From positions 372,001 to 436,000 of the forward strand of contig NZ_SBIW01000012.1 of assembly GCF_004054195.1 (NCBI RefSeq): 64,000 bases of DNA. The letters run 5' to 3'. Positions 8,047 through 18,891 of the stretch are shown here, one piece after another; positions within the stretch are counted from its first letter, which is position 1, and each line of letters begins with the position of its first letter. Under the pieces are notes generated by a model. The model saw nothing but the letters and a program-made list of their open reading frames with translations, had not been told where the DNA came from and did not search any database. The position numbers were made by a program, and so were the translations under genes. This DNA is from Mucilaginibacter gilvus. Lineage in GTDB: Bacteria; Bacteroidota; Bacteroidia; Sphingobacteriales; Sphingobacteriaceae.

Positions 8047-11000
8047 ATGAAGAAACTTTTACTTTCTTGTTTTCTACTGATAATTGCTGCGACAGGTTTT
8101 GCGCAGGCTCCTAATATTTCATATACTACCCCGCAGGTTTATGTGCTTGGCAAACCCATCACAAACCTGGTGCCCGCAAATTCGGGCGGTGCGGTGCCTG
8201 CTACTATCTACAGCAATGTTACAACTTTTGCCGGCAACGGAACTGCGGGCTTTGTAAACGATGTGGGTTTGGCAGCGCGTTTCCAGGAACCCTATGCTAT
8301 AGCAAGCGACGCGGCAGGTAATATTTATGTTGCCGATTACGCCAACAACGCCATCCGCAAAGTAACGCCGGCTGGTTTGGTAAGCACATTTATATCAACG
8401 GGCCTATCTTCTCCCGGTGGTGTAGCGGTTGGTGCCGACGGTAATATTTATATTGCTGATACCGGTAACCAGCTCATAAAAAAAGCCACACCGGCAGGGG
8501 TTGTAACCATTATTGCGGGTAACGGCACTATCGGCTCCGGCAACGGGCCCGCATTAACGGCATCTTTCAGCAGTCCACAGGATGTTGCAGTTAACGCTGC
8601 GGGGGATGTTTACGTAGCCGACTTTGGCAATAACCAGATACGTAAGATAAGTGCTGGTGTAGTAACGGTTTGGGCGGGCAGTGGCGCAAGCGGGTTAGGG
8701 AACGGCCCCGCTGCATCTGCAAAGTTCAAAAATCCGTTTGGGCTGGATGTTGACGCAGCAGGCAACGTTTACGTGGCCGATTTTAATAACAGCGCCATTC
8801 GTAAAGTAACGCCGGGCGGTGTAGTTACTACCCTGGCCGGTAATGGTGCGGCGGGTTATATCAACGCCAACGGATCATCAGCAAGGTTTAACATGCCCGG
8901 CGATGTTGCTGTAGACGCTATCGGGAACGTGTTTGTAACCGATTCTTACAACAGTGTTATACGCAAAATTAGCCCCAATGGTGATGTAGTTACCTTCGCA
9001 GGAGCGGGCGGCTATTTCGACAGAATAGATGGAATAGGCGCTAATGCTAACTTTGGTTTCCCAATAGGTATCACATTTGACCCGAGCGGCAATATGTACG
9101 TTGCAGATGACGGCACCAATTGTATACGGAAAGCAATTACCACAGGCTATTTTATTGATAAAGATTTGCCCGCAGGGCTGGTTTTTGATCCAACTACGGG
9201 CATTATCAGCGGCACGCCTACAATAGAAACCGCGGCAGCTAATTATACCATTTTTGCCTATAATAGTGCAGGAAGCAGCAGCAAAACCATAAGCATTGCG
9301 GTAAGGCTGCCATCTACAGATGCTACGCTTAATGGTTTAACAGCCAGTGTGGGGAGTTTAAGCCCTGCTTTTTTATCGACCGCCAAAAATTACGTTATTA
9401 ATGTTGCCAACACTGCAACAAGCACTACCGTTACCCCTGTTTTAAATAATACGCAGGCATCGTTAACCGTAAGCGGGGCTTCACTGGCAAGCGGTTCGGT
9501 ATCCAATACCTTCCCTTTAAACGCAGGCAACAATACTATCACCATAAAGGTGACTGCCGAAGACGGTATAACAATAGCTAATTACCTGGTATCAGTAGTG
9601 AGGGCAAAGGTAGCCGTTGCCGGCCCCATTATATCATACAATGCTGCTAATGTCTTCCCTGTAAATGTAGTTATACCAAGTTTGGCGCCTACCAATACAG
9701 GCGGCGCGGTACCCGCCATTAGTTATGGGGAAGTAACCACGTTAGCCCAGGGTTTTTTTAAACCCTGGGGTATAACCGCAGATGTTGCCGGTAATGTTTA
9801 TGTGGCAGATGAGAGCCGGCAAATACGCAAAATAACGCCGGCGGGTGCTGTATCGCTATTCGTGGGTGGAGGGGCCGGTTTAAGCATTGTAACAGGCCTG
9901 GGCTCGGATGCACAGGGGAATGTTTACATAGCTGATGCAGGGAACAACAAGATCAGGACAATATCGCCGGCAGGAACAGTTAGTACGGTTACAGGCGTTA
10001 ACGGCAATTACGGCTATATAAACGGTGCCGATGCCGATGCGGAGTTTGCTAACCCCGCAGGAGTGGCCGTAGACGGATTATCAAATTTGTATATAGCCGA
10101 CCAGGATAATAAGATGATCCGTAAAAGAACGCTGGACGGGCAGGTAACAACGCTCGCCGGAACGGGTGCAACCGGGTCGGTAAATGGTCCGGGTGCGTCG
10201 GCAACTTTTACAGTACCTATAGGCATTGCCAGTGATTTCGACGGGAATGTTTTTGTGGCCGATCTTGTTGGCCAGGTGATACGTAAAATAACACCGGCAG
10301 GGCAGGTAACAACATTTGCCGGCTCGGGAGCTGCCGATGAACTTGATGGTGCAGGAACCGCTGCAGCATTTAATTCGCCGGCTGCCGTTGCTGTTGACCC
10401 CATTGGTACCATATACGTGGCCGATGCGGCAAACAGTAAAATACGCAGAATTACGCCTTCGGGGAATGTAACCATATTCGCCGGGGATGGACAGTATAGG
10501 TTGTTGAATGGTAACGGCATGGCGGCAAGTTTCTCTTACCCTCTGGGTGTAGCGGCAGACCAAAACGGACACCTTTTTGTGGCAGATTATGGCAACAACG
10601 CTGTGCGTAAAATTGAAACGCTTGGTTATGGGATTTACCCTCATAACTTTTTACCCGACGGGCTTGTATTTGATAACAAAACCGGTATTATAAGCGGAAC
10701 GCCAACAGCGGTAACTCCAAGGCGCGTTTATACAATTAGTGCCTACAACCTTGGTGGCAGTAGTGTAAGTACGGTGTCAATAACTATTGCACCCATAACT
10801 AACGAGGCACGTTTAACCAACGTCGCACTCGATTTTGGAACCTTATCGCCGGTATTCGCTTCGGCCACTATGAGCTATAGCGCCAGTGTTTCAAAATCGA
10901 GCATTATTATTACGCCAACGGCCATGGATGCGGCGGCTAACATAAAAATAAACGGCGTAGCTGTAGTAAGCGGTGCGGCTTCTACACCGGTGCCACTCAC

Positions 11001-14000
11001 GGTTGGCGCAAATGTTATTTCTATTGTGGTAACCGCTACTGATGGCGTTACTCAAAAAACATATATCCTTAACGTAACCAGAACGGCACCGCCACCAAAT
11101 AATGATCTATCGGGTTTAACCGTAAGTGCAGGGACATTAAGCCCGGTATTTACTTCGGGTAACGCCAACTACACAACAGCGGTAAGCAACGCTACATCCA
11201 CCTTTACAATTACGCCAACCAGTCCCAATGGCCTGGCTACTATACAGGTAAACGGCGCAGCAGTAGCAAGTGGCGCACAATCAACCGCCATCCCGCTAAC
11301 TGTAGGCAATAACACCATTACCACCATAGTTTCTGATGAGAACGGTAATAATAAAACCTACACTATTACGGTAATACGTGCGGCCTCTTCAAATGCCGAC
11401 CTTGCTTCGCTGGGTTTGAGTGATGGCACCTTAACGCCAGTGTTTAATGCTGCTACCTTAAATTATACCGTCGCCGTAGCTAATACGGTAACCGGGATCG
11501 TCATAACACCAACCACTGCCGATGCCACAGCCACTATCAAAGTAAATGGAGTTGCGGTTGTCAGTGGCTCACCATCAGCAACTATCCCGCTAAATGTTGG
11601 TGCAAATATTATTACCACAACAGTAACCGCGCAGGACGGCATTACTGTGAAAAGTTATACTGCTATAGTTACCAGGGCAGCATCCACCAATGCCGATCTT
11701 TCGGCACTGGCTTTAAGCCAGGGTGTTCTGTCGCCTGCTTTTGCAAACGGCGTACTGGTTTACAGCGCTTCGGTGGCTAATGCGGTTACCAGTATCACTG
11801 TAACACCAACCGCATCTGATGTTGGTGCTACTATACAGGTAAACGGTATTGCGGTTATTAGCGGTTCGGCATCCGGTGCAATACCGCTTGCAGCTGGTTC
11901 CAACGCTATTACTACTACTGTTACCGCTGCCGATGGTTTAACTACCCAAACGTATACCGTAAATATTACACGGGTTGCATCAACCAACTCAAATCTGTCG
12001 GCCTTAACTTTAAGCACCGGTACCTTATCACCCGCTTTTGACCCCGCTATTTTATCTTACACCAGTTTAGTGGGTGTTGCCACAACAGGCATTACCATTA
12101 CGCCAACAGTTGCTGATGCGGCGGCATCTATACAGGTGAATGGCGTAGCGGTTGTTAGCGGTTCACCATCTGCAAGCATCCCATTAAACATGGGCGCAAA
12201 TGTTATCACAACGCTTGTAACTGCCGAAGACGGTACCACAACAACATACACCACAACCGTAACAAGAGCGGCATCAACCAATGCAGATCTGTCTGCACTA
12301 AACATAAGCGCCGGTACCTTATCTCCGGTGTTTGCTTCGGGTACTACGGTTTATACCGCAGCGGTAAGCAACGCTACTACGGATATCACAATAACACCAA
12401 CAAGTGCGGTTGCCAATTCGGTGATAAAGGTTAATGGCGCTACCGTAGCAACAGGTACATCGTCGCTATTGCTGCCTTTGGTTGTGGGTGATAATAATAT
12501 CACCGTACAATTGACAGCGGAAGATGGTGTGACCATTAAAACTTATACACTTACGGTTACACGTGCCCCATCCGCGGTTTCAACGCTATCGTCGCTGGCA
12601 ACAAGTGCAGGGCCGATAAGCCCGGTATTTGATCCGGCTACATTAACTTACGCGGTTTCGGTAGCTAACGGGGTAACCAGTGCAACCATTACGCCAGTCA
12701 CTACAGATGCAAATGCTACAATAAAGGTGAATGGCGTGGCGGTTGCAAGCGGAAGCGCGTCGGCATCCATCGCATTAAACGTAGGGCTTAACGCTATCGT
12801 TACCACCGCTACTGCCCAGGACGGCGTTACAGTTACCAGCTATACGGTTAATACAACCAGGGCGCAATCCGCTAATGCCGATCTCGCCAGCCTTACATCA
12901 AGCTCTGCTATCCTAAGCCCTGTATTCGCCCCGGGAATGCAGTCTTACAGCGCCACGGTTAGTAATGCTACCACTACTACAACCATAACCCCAACGGTAA
13001 GCGACGCTACCGCTACTTTAACCGTGAATGGCGCAGCTGTGACCAGCGGAAGTGCCTCGGCACCGATAAGTTTGAATGTGGGACTAAATACCATTACTAC
13101 GGTAGTAACCGCGCAGGATGGTGTAACTACTAAAACGTATACAGTTGATATAACCAGGGCAGCATCATCCAATGCGGATCTATCAGGTATAACCCTGAGC
13201 GCCGGTACTTTATCGCCTGCTTTTACTGCCGCGAACCCTAACTATACGGTTACGGTAACCAGTTTAAGCAGTATAACTGTAACACCAACACAAAGCGACG
13301 TTGGTGCATCTATAATGGTTAATGGTACTGTAGTTGCCAGCGGTACGGCATCGCAGCCAATACCTTTAACAGTGGGTGGCAACCCCATAACCATATTAGT
13401 TACCGCAGCGGATGGTAGTATCAAAAACTACCTGGTTACGGTTAACCGCACGCCATCAGCCGATGCCTTACTGACTAACCTTGTGCCAAGCGCGGGTACC
13501 CTAAGCCCTGCATTTGCAAGCAATACCGGTACGTACGGTGTTTCGGTTGGCAACGCGGTTACTACCATAAAGTTCACCCCAACATTAAGTGATGCTAACG
13601 CGACATTACAAGTAAATGGCGTAGCTGTTACTAACGGTACAGCATCTCAGGATATCCCATTGGTAGTAGGTGCCAATGCAGTGACTGTTACGGTTATCGC
13701 AGAAAACGGCACTCCAAAAAATTATACAGTTAACGTAGTACGGGCAGGTTCGGCAGATGCCACCTTGAGTAATTTAACCGTAAACGGTGCAACTATTTCG
13801 CCGGTGTTTACATCGGGCAACGCAAGCTATACCGCTACGGTACCAAATACAGTAACCAGCGTTACTTTAACGCCTATTGTTAACGAACCTAATGCTACAG
13901 TTACCGTTAATGGTTCGGCTGTAGCCAGCGGCTCTCCATCAGCAGCCTTACCTTTGGTTGTTGGGCCTAATGTAATCACCACGGTGGTAGCCGCACAGGA

Positions 14001-17000
14001 TGGCAGCACTACCAAAACTTATACGGTTACCGTAACCAGGGTGCAATCGTCTAATGCCGATCTGGCTAACCTAACCGTTAGCTCGGGTACTTTATCGCCA
14101 ACATTCGCATCCGCCGTTTTAGACTATATAGTGCATGTTGGTAATACCACTACCGGCATTAGCCTTACGCCAACCAGGAGCGATGCAGGAGCCGTAATAA
14201 GGGTGAATGCAGCGGTTGTAAGTAGTGGCTCTGCATCGGGCCTTATACCTTTAGTTGTTGGCGATAACGTTATCAACGTGCAGGTAACAGCTGCGGATGG
14301 TACCATTAAGAACCATACCGTTACCGTAAACCGGGCCATCCCGGCTGCCTCTACAGATGCAAACCTGGCCACGCTGGCTATAAATACCGGTACTTTAACC
14401 CCGGCCTTTGCACAAGCTACGCCTGCTTATACCGTATCGGTACCTAATGCCACTACCAGCATCAGCGTAACGCCAACCAGCACCGAATCTCATGCCACTA
14501 TTACGGTAAACGGTACCACCGTTGCCAGCGGAACGGCATCAGCCCCGATAAACCTGAACGGCGGGCCAAATATCATTACTACCATTATTACTGCGGAGGA
14601 TGGTACAACTAAAAAAACTTATACCATAACAGTAACCAGGGCGCTTTCTACCAATGCCAATCTGGCCAATATTACACTGAGCACGGGTACGTTAAACACG
14701 GTTTTTGCACCTGGTACAATAACTTATACCGCGGCTGTTAGTAATGCGGTAAATACAATCCAGTTAACGCCAACCACGGAGGTTAGTTCGGCAACAGTAA
14801 AAGTAAACGGGGTAACCGTTGTTAGTGGTGCTGCTTCGGCTGCCATGCCGCTGAATGTTGGTCCGAATGCGATCACTACCGTTGTAACCGCCGAAAGTGG
14901 TGTCACCAAAACCTATACGGTTACCGTAACGCGTGCGGCATCGCCAAATGCCGATTTGGCCAACTTAACCCTAAGCACGGGAACGCTTAACCCGGTGTTT
15001 GCTGCCACAACTACAACTTACACTGCCGGCGTGGGTAATGGTATTACCACCATCAGGCTAACACCAACCGTGGCCGATGCCGGCGCTACCGTTAAGGTAA
15101 ACGGCGTAACCATGGCAAGTGGTACAGTGTCGGCTGCGCTTCCTTTGGTTGTTGGCCCTAACGTGATCAGCACCTTAGTAACAGCTGCGGATGGTACACC
15201 AAAAACCTATACGGTTACAGTAACCAGGGCGCAATCGCCTAATGCTAATTTGGCCAGCCTTACGCTGAGCACCGGTACGCTTACCCCGGTATTCGCGGCG
15301 GCCACTATCAGCTATACTGCTACGGTGAGCAATGCCATTACAACTATTAAACTTACACCTACCGTTGCCGATGCAACGGCTACCGTGCAGGTGAACGGAG
15401 TGACCGTGGCAAGCGGTACCACATCAACAGATATAGTTTTGGCGGTTGGCCCTAATGTGATCACAACCGTAGTAACCGCAGAGGACGGAACAACCAAATC
15501 TTACACCCTAACCGTTGACAGGGCAAAATCGCCAAATGCCAACCTTGCCGATTTGACGCTAAGTACAGGTACCCTAAGCCCGGTATTTGCACCGACAACT
15601 ATTGGTTACAGCGCTTCGGTTAGCAACGCTACCACGGGTATAACCGTAACCGCTACCGTAAGCGAACCAAATGCTACCCTGCAGATAAACGGCGCTGCCG
15701 TTGCAAGCGGAACACCATCGGCCAACATCCCGCTGGTAGTTGGGCCTAACGTTATCACCACGCTCGTAACCGCGCAGGATGGTACTGTAAAAACCTATAC
15801 CACAACGGTAACACGCGCGCCATCGCCGGATGCTACCCTGAGTAATATGGCATTGAGCGCGGGCACCTTATCGCCGGGCTTTGCATCTGCAACTACAAGC
15901 TATACCGCTGCGGTTGCCAATGCGGTAACCTCTGTAACCTTAACCCCAACTGTTAACGAGCCTAACGCAACCGTGAAAGTGAACAACGTAACCGTGGCGA
16001 GCGGTGCAGCATCTGGGCCATTAGCATTGGTTGTTGGGCCTAATGTTATTACCACTACCGTTACCGCGCAGGACGGCGTATCTACCCAGGTTTATACCAC
16101 AACAATAACCAGGGCACCATCCTCCAACGCGTTTTTAACAGCGCTTGGGGTAAGCAGCGGCACCTACAGCCCATCGTTCGGTACAAACATATTTGATTAC
16201 ACTATGCTGGTTACCAATAATGTTACCAGCATGAGGTTAACACCTTTAGTGGCCGATAATACCGCCACCATAACGGTTGACGGTGTGACTACTGCAAGCG
16301 GTGTTGCGTCTGCACCTGTTGTTTTGGCTGTTGGTAACAATTTTATCAAAACGGTAGTAACCGCGCAGGATGGTGTAACCGTTAAAACTTACACGGTTAT
16401 TGTGAACCGTGCGCTTTCCTCAGAAAATGACCTGAGCGCCCTCACCATCAGCACCGGCACTTTAACACCGGCGTTTCAATCTGGTATCAATAATTACACG
16501 GCGGCGGTTGGCAACGTTACTACAAGCCTTACAGTTAAACCAACGGTGGCTGATGTAACAGCAACCGTTAAGGTAAATAACATAGCTGTAGCCAGTGGAA
16601 CATCATCGGCCCCGATAAACCTGGTGGTTGGCACAAATACCATTACCGCTATAGTAACCGCGCAAAATGGTGTAACCAATACCTATACCCTGGTGGTTAC
16701 ACGCGCAGCATCTGCCAATGCAGATCTGTCAAACCTTACCTCAAACGCCGGCGCGTTAAGCCCTGCGTTTGCAAGTAACACCGTTTCTTATACGGGCGCT
16801 ACGGTAAATAATGCCATCAGCACTATAAAATTAACACCAACCACAAGTGATGCAACAGCCACCATCACCGTAAATGGTATTACGGTAGCAAGCGGCGCGG
16901 CATCGCCGGATATTCCGTTGAATGTGGGCACAAACGCCATCCCGGTTACGGTAAAAGGGCAAGCCGGCAATACAAAAACTTACACGGTCACTATCTCCAG

Positions 17001-18756
17001 GTTGCCTTCGTCAAATGCGGATCTTGCCGGTATCACCGTTAGCGGTGGATCGCTTAGCCCAGCTTTTGTGCCGGGTAGTCTTAATTATACAACCACCATT
17101 GGCAATGTAAATACCGGTGTTACCGTAACGCCAAATACCAGCGATGCTACATCTACCGTTACGGTTAACGGTGCAGCGGTTATGCCGGGTACAGCATCGA
17201 ATACCATACCGCTTACGGTAGGCTCCAATACAATAACCGTAGTGGTAAAAGCCCAGGATGGTACTGTTAAAACCTACACCATAATTGCCACGCGAGAAGC
17301 ATCGGCCAATGCGGATCTGACAAGCCTTGCGCCAGACGCGGGTACCTTATCGCCGGCCTTCGCTTCAACAGCACAAGCTTATACGGTATCAGTAGTGAAT
17401 ACGGTTACCGGCATTAAGTTTACGCCAACTGTTAGCGATGCAACGGCTTCCGTAAAAATAAATGGCGTAACGGTTGCCAGCGGAACCGCGTCAGCTAATA
17501 TACCTTTGGCGCTGGGCCCAAATACGGTTACTACCATTGTTACCGCGCAGAATAACACCACAAAACAATATGTAGTAACAGTTACCAGGGAACGCTCTGC
17601 AAATGCCGACCTATCTAACCTGATATCTAACACGGGGGCATTAACCCCGGGCTTTTCGCCTGGAACCCTTGTATATTCAGTTAACGTAAGTAATACAACA
17701 CTAACCGCAACCGTAACACCAACCGTGAGCGATGGCAATGCAACTGTCAAGGTAGCCGGGCAGCCGCTTGCCAGTGGTACAGAATCGGCCACGGTAACGT
17801 TAGCGCTGGGTAATAATGATGTTTCTATAGTGGTAACCGCACAGGATGGTACTACTAAAAATTATATCGTTACCATCCGCAGGGCATTCTCCAATAACGC
17901 CAACCTGGGCGATCTGCAGCTAAGCGCGGGCACTTTATCCCCTGCGTTCGCCTCCGGCACAACAGATTATGCCTCAACAGTGCCGTTTGCAACCAACCGG
18001 ATAAAAATCACGCCGTCGCTTAGCGACGGTACGGCTACAGTTACCGTAAACGGTAGACCGGTAACCAACGGCACATCATCAGGCTTTGTTGACCTCGTTG
18101 TGGGGCAAAACACCATCACCGTGGTAGTAACCGCTGCAGATGGCACACCAAACACCTATACCATTGTGGTAACCCGCGAGGCGGAGCCACCGTCAGCAGA
18201 TGCCAGCCTGTCCTCGTTATTCTTAACAAAGGGCGAGCTAAATCCGTCGTTTAACCGCACTACCTACTCATATGCCGCAACGGTACAAAGCAGCATTGCC
18301 AAAACAAACGTGGTAGCCATATCAAGCCAGCCTAATGCCAAAATTACGGTGAATGGCGTGCCGGTTGCCAGCGGTGCATCATCGGGCGATATTTTACTGT
18401 CCGACGGCCCTAACCAAATATTTGTTGTTGTGACCGCCGAAGATGGTTCTACTGTGCAGCGCTATACCATTGTGGTTACAAGGGCATCGTTTGCAATGGT
18501 ATTGCCAAATGTATTTACACCAAATGGTGATGGTTATAATGATACCTGGGTGCTTGCCAATATTAACCTGTACCCTAACTGTACGGTTAAAATATTCAAC
18601 CGCGGCGGGCAGCAGGTGTTTAATTCCGTTGGGTATGGTATAGCCTGGGATGGCACATTTAACGGCAGGCTTTTACCTGCGGATACCTATTACTACATCA
18701 TCGATCTGACACACGGCCAGGGTGTACGCTCGGGTTCGGTAACCATTATCAGGTAA
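8047..18756 (+). CDS. Giant secreted NHL/cadherin-like repeat protein with T9SS type B sorting domain
   Basis: Starting at ATG 8047 the protein is 3569 residues and opens with a signal peptide (MKKLLLSCF, cleavage after about Ala19-Gln20). A start at 8005 would add 14 residues before the signal and is less likely. Two units then follow. In each, a putative Ig (He_PIG-like) domain is split: its first strands, ending in a GGAVPA motif, precede six NHL repeats (about 8215-9150 and 9727-10626), and its second half (LPAGLVFDPTTGIISGTP and LPDGLVFDNKTGIISGTP) comes after. One cadherin-like beta-sandwich domain lies between the units, and 26 more run in tandem to 18486, about 98 residues each. The C-terminus (VFTPNGDGYNDTW onward) is the gliding-motility-associated T9SS type B sorting domain. 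A cell-surface stalk or adhesin is the likely role. Confidence 0.93.
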   Translation: MKKLLLSCFLLIIAATGFAQAPNISYTTPQVYVLGKPITNLVPANSGGAVPATIYSNVTTFAGNGTAGFVNDVGLAARFQEPYAIASDAAGNIYVADYANNAIRKVTPAGLVSTFISTGLSSPGGVAVGADGNIYIADTGNQLIKKATPAGVVTIIAGNGTIGSGNGPALTASFSSPQDVAVNAAGDVYVADFGNNQIRKISAGVVTVWAGSGASGLGNGPAASAKFKNPFGLDVDAAGNVYVADFNNSAIRKVTPGGVVTTLAGNGAAGYINANGSSARFNMPGDVAVDAIGNVFVTDSYNSVIRKISPNGDVVTFAGAGGYFDRIDGIGANANFGFPIGITFDPSGNMYVADDGTNCIRKAITTGYFIDKDLPAGLVFDPTTGIISGTPTIETAAANYTIFAYNSAGSSSKTISIAVRLPSTDATLNGLTASVGSLSPAFLSTAKNYVINVANTATSTTVTPVLNNTQASLTVSGASLASGSVSNTFPLNAGNNTITIKVTAEDGITIANYLVSVVRAKVAVAGPIISYNAANVFPVNVVIPSLAPTNTGGAVPAISYGEVTTLAQGFFKPWGITADVAGNVYVADESRQIRKITPAGAVSLFVGGGAGLSIVTGLGSDAQGNVYIADAGNNKIRTISPAGTVSTVTGVNGNYGYINGADADAEFANPAGVAVDGLSNLYIADQDNKMIRKRTLDGQVTTLAGTGATGSVNGPGASATFTVPIGIASDFDGNVFVADLVGQVIRKITPAGQVTTFAGSGAADELDGAGTAAAFNSPAAVAVDPIGTIYVADAANSKIRRITPSGNVTIFAGDGQYRLLNGNGMAASFSYPLGVAADQNGHLFVADYGNNAVRKIETLGYGIYPHNFLPDGLVFDNKTGIISGTPTAVTPRRVYTISAYNLGGSSVSTVSITIAPITNEARLTNVALDFGTLSPVFASATMSYSASVSKSSIIITPTAMDAAANIKINGVAVVSGAASTPVPLTVGANVISIVVTATDGVTQKTYILNVTRTAPPPNNDLSGLTVSAGTLSPVFTSGNANYTTAVSNATSTFTITPTSPNGLATIQVNGAAVASGAQSTAIPLTVGNNTITTIVSDENGNNKTYTITVIRAASSNADLASLGLSDGTLTPVFNAATLNYTVAVANTVTGIVITPTTADATATIKVNGVAVVSGSPSATIPLNVGANIITTTVTAQDGITVKSYTAIVTRAASTNADLSALALSQGVLSPAFANGVLVYSASVANAVTSITVTPTASDVGATIQVNGIAVISGSASGAIPLAAGSNAITTTVTAADGLTTQTYTVNITRVASTNSNLSALTLSTGTLSPAFDPAILSYTSLVGVATTGITITPTVADAAASIQVNGVAVVSGSPSASIPLNMGANVITTLVTAEDGTTTTYTTTVTRAASTNADLSALNISAGTLSPVFASGTTVYTAAVSNATTDITITPTSAVANSVIKVNGATVATGTSSLLLPLVVGDNNITVQLTAEDGVTIKTYTLTVTRAPSAVSTLSSLATSAGPISPVFDPATLTYAVSVANGVTSATITPVTTDANATIKVNGVAVASGSASASIALNVGLNAIVTTATAQDGVTVTSYTVNTTRAQSANADLASLTSSSAILSPVFAPGMQSYSATVSNATTTTTITPTVSDATATLTVNGAAVTSGSASAPISLNVGLNTITTVVTAQDGVTTKTYTVDITRAASSNADLSGITLSAGTLSPAFTAANPNYTVTVTSLSSITVTPTQSDVGASIMVNGTVVASGTASQPIPLTVGGNPITILVTAADGSIKNYLVTVNRTPSADALLTNLVPSAGTLSPAFASNTGTYGVSVGNAVTTIKFTPTLSDANATLQVNGVAVTNGTASQDIPLVVGANAVTVTVIAENGTPKNYTVNVVRAGSADATLSNLTVNGATISPVFTSGNASYTATVPNTVTSVTLTPIVNEPNATVTVNGSAVASGSPSAALPLVVGPNVITTVVAAQDGSTTKTYTVTVTRVQSSNADLANLTVSSGTLSPTFASAVLDYIVHVGNTTTGISLTPTRSDAGAVIRVNAAVVSSGSASGLIPLVVGDNVINVQVTAADGTIKNHTVTVNRAIPAASTDANLATLAINTGTLTPAFAQATPAYTVSVPNATTSISVTPTSTESHATITVNGTTVASGTASAPINLNGGPNIITTIITAEDGTTKKTYTITVTRALSTNANLANITLSTGTLNTVFAPGTITYTAAVSNAVNTIQLTPTTEVSSATVKVNGVTVVSGAASAAMPLNVGPNAITTVVTAESGVTKTYTVTVTRAASPNADLANLTLSTGTLNPVFAATTTTYTAGVGNGITTIRLTPTVADAGATVKVNGVTMASGTVSAALPLVVGPNVISTLVTAADGTPKTYTVTVTRAQSPNANLASLTLSTGTLTPVFAAATISYTATVSNAITTIKLTPTVADATATVQVNGVTVASGTTSTDIVLAVGPNVITTVVTAEDGTTKSYTLTVDRAKSPNANLADLTLSTGTLSPVFAPTTIGYSASVSNATTGITVTATVSEPNATLQINGAAVASGTPSANIPLVVGPNVITTLVTAQDGTVKTYTTTVTRAPSPDATLSNMALSAGTLSPGFASATTSYTAAVANAVTSVTLTPTVNEPNATVKVNNVTVASGAASGPLALVVGPNVITTTVTAQDGVSTQVYTTTITRAPSSNAFLTALGVSSGTYSPSFGTNIFDYTMLVTNNVTSMRLTPLVADNTATITVDGVTTASGVASAPVVLAVGNNFIKTVVTAQDGVTVKTYTVIVNRALSSENDLSALTISTGTLTPAFQSGINNYTAAVGNVTTSLTVKPTVADVTATVKVNNIAVASGTSSAPINLVVGTNTITAIVTAQNGVTNTYTLVVTRAASANADLSNLTSNAGALSPAFASNTVSYTGATVNNAISTIKLTPTTSDATATITVNGITVASGAASPDIPLNVGTNAIPVTVKGQAGNTKTYTVTISRLPSSNADLAGITVSGGSLSPAFVPGSLNYTTTIGNVNTGVTVTPNTSDATSTVTVNGAAVMPGTASNTIPLTVGSNTITVVVKAQDGTVKTYTIIATREASANADLTSLAPDAGTLSPAFASTAQAYTVSVVNTVTGIKFTPTVSDATASVKINGVTVASGTASANIPLALGPNTVTTIVTAQNNTTKQYVVTVTRERSANADLSNLISNTGALTPGFSPGTLVYSVNVSNTTLTATVTPTVSDGNATVKVAGQPLASGTESATVTLALGNNDVSIVVTAQDGTTKNYIVTIRRAFSNNANLGDLQLSAGTLSPAFASGTTDYASTVPFATNRIKITPSLSDGTATVTVNGRPVTNGTSSGFVDLVVGQNTITVVVTAADGTPNTYTIVVTREAEPPSADASLSSLFLTKGELNPSFNRTTYSYAATVQSSIAKTNVVAISSQPNAKITVNGVPVASGASSGDILLSDGPNQIFVVVTAEDGSTVQRYTIVVTRASFAMVLPNVFTPNGDGYNDTWVLANINLYPNCTVKIFNRGGQQVFNSVGYGIAWDGTFNGRLLPADTYYYIIDLTHGQGVRSGSVTIIR
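10804..18486 (+). repeat. 26 tandem cadherin-like domain repeats, about 296 bases each
   Basis: Each unit encodes a pattern of the form NADLxxLxLSxGTLSPxF, a YTxxV strand, VNGxxVASG, PLxVGxN and an AxDGxTKTYTVxVTR end. Counting the NADL-type starts gives 26 units here plus one at about 9322-9610. Units are diverged at codon level but several neighbours (for example the LTLSTGTL copies between 14650 and 15840) are close enough to suggest recent duplication or gene conversion. Confidence 0.9.
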
Positions 18757-18773
18757 AATGTTAACGTAGCAGC

Positions 18774-18808
18774 AAAGGCCCCGGATCATCGTTCGGGGCC
18801 TTTTGTTT
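18774..18808 (+). terminator. Intrinsic terminator after the giant gene
   Basis: AAAGGCCCCG and CGGGGCCTTTT form a ten-base stem around a GATCATCGTT loop, followed by a T-rich tail (TTTTGTTTTG). Confidence 0.9.
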
Positions 18809-18891
18809 TGTTTACGATATTTAGGCCCGATAAAATAAATTACTGTTGATGCAAATTTAATATTAAGCGCTTATTTTTACTAAAAAAACAA

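Noticed and set aside
10014..18155. Many antisense open frames of 60-190 codons within the giant gene
   Set aside because: They repeat with the domain period and arise from the codon pattern of the plus strand; none has a signal, domain or start context of its own.
10804..18486. Regular tandem repeats that could suggest a CRISPR array or satellite
   Set aside because: Units are about 296 bases, open in one reading frame, and encode cadherin-like domains; there are no short identical repeats with unique spacers.
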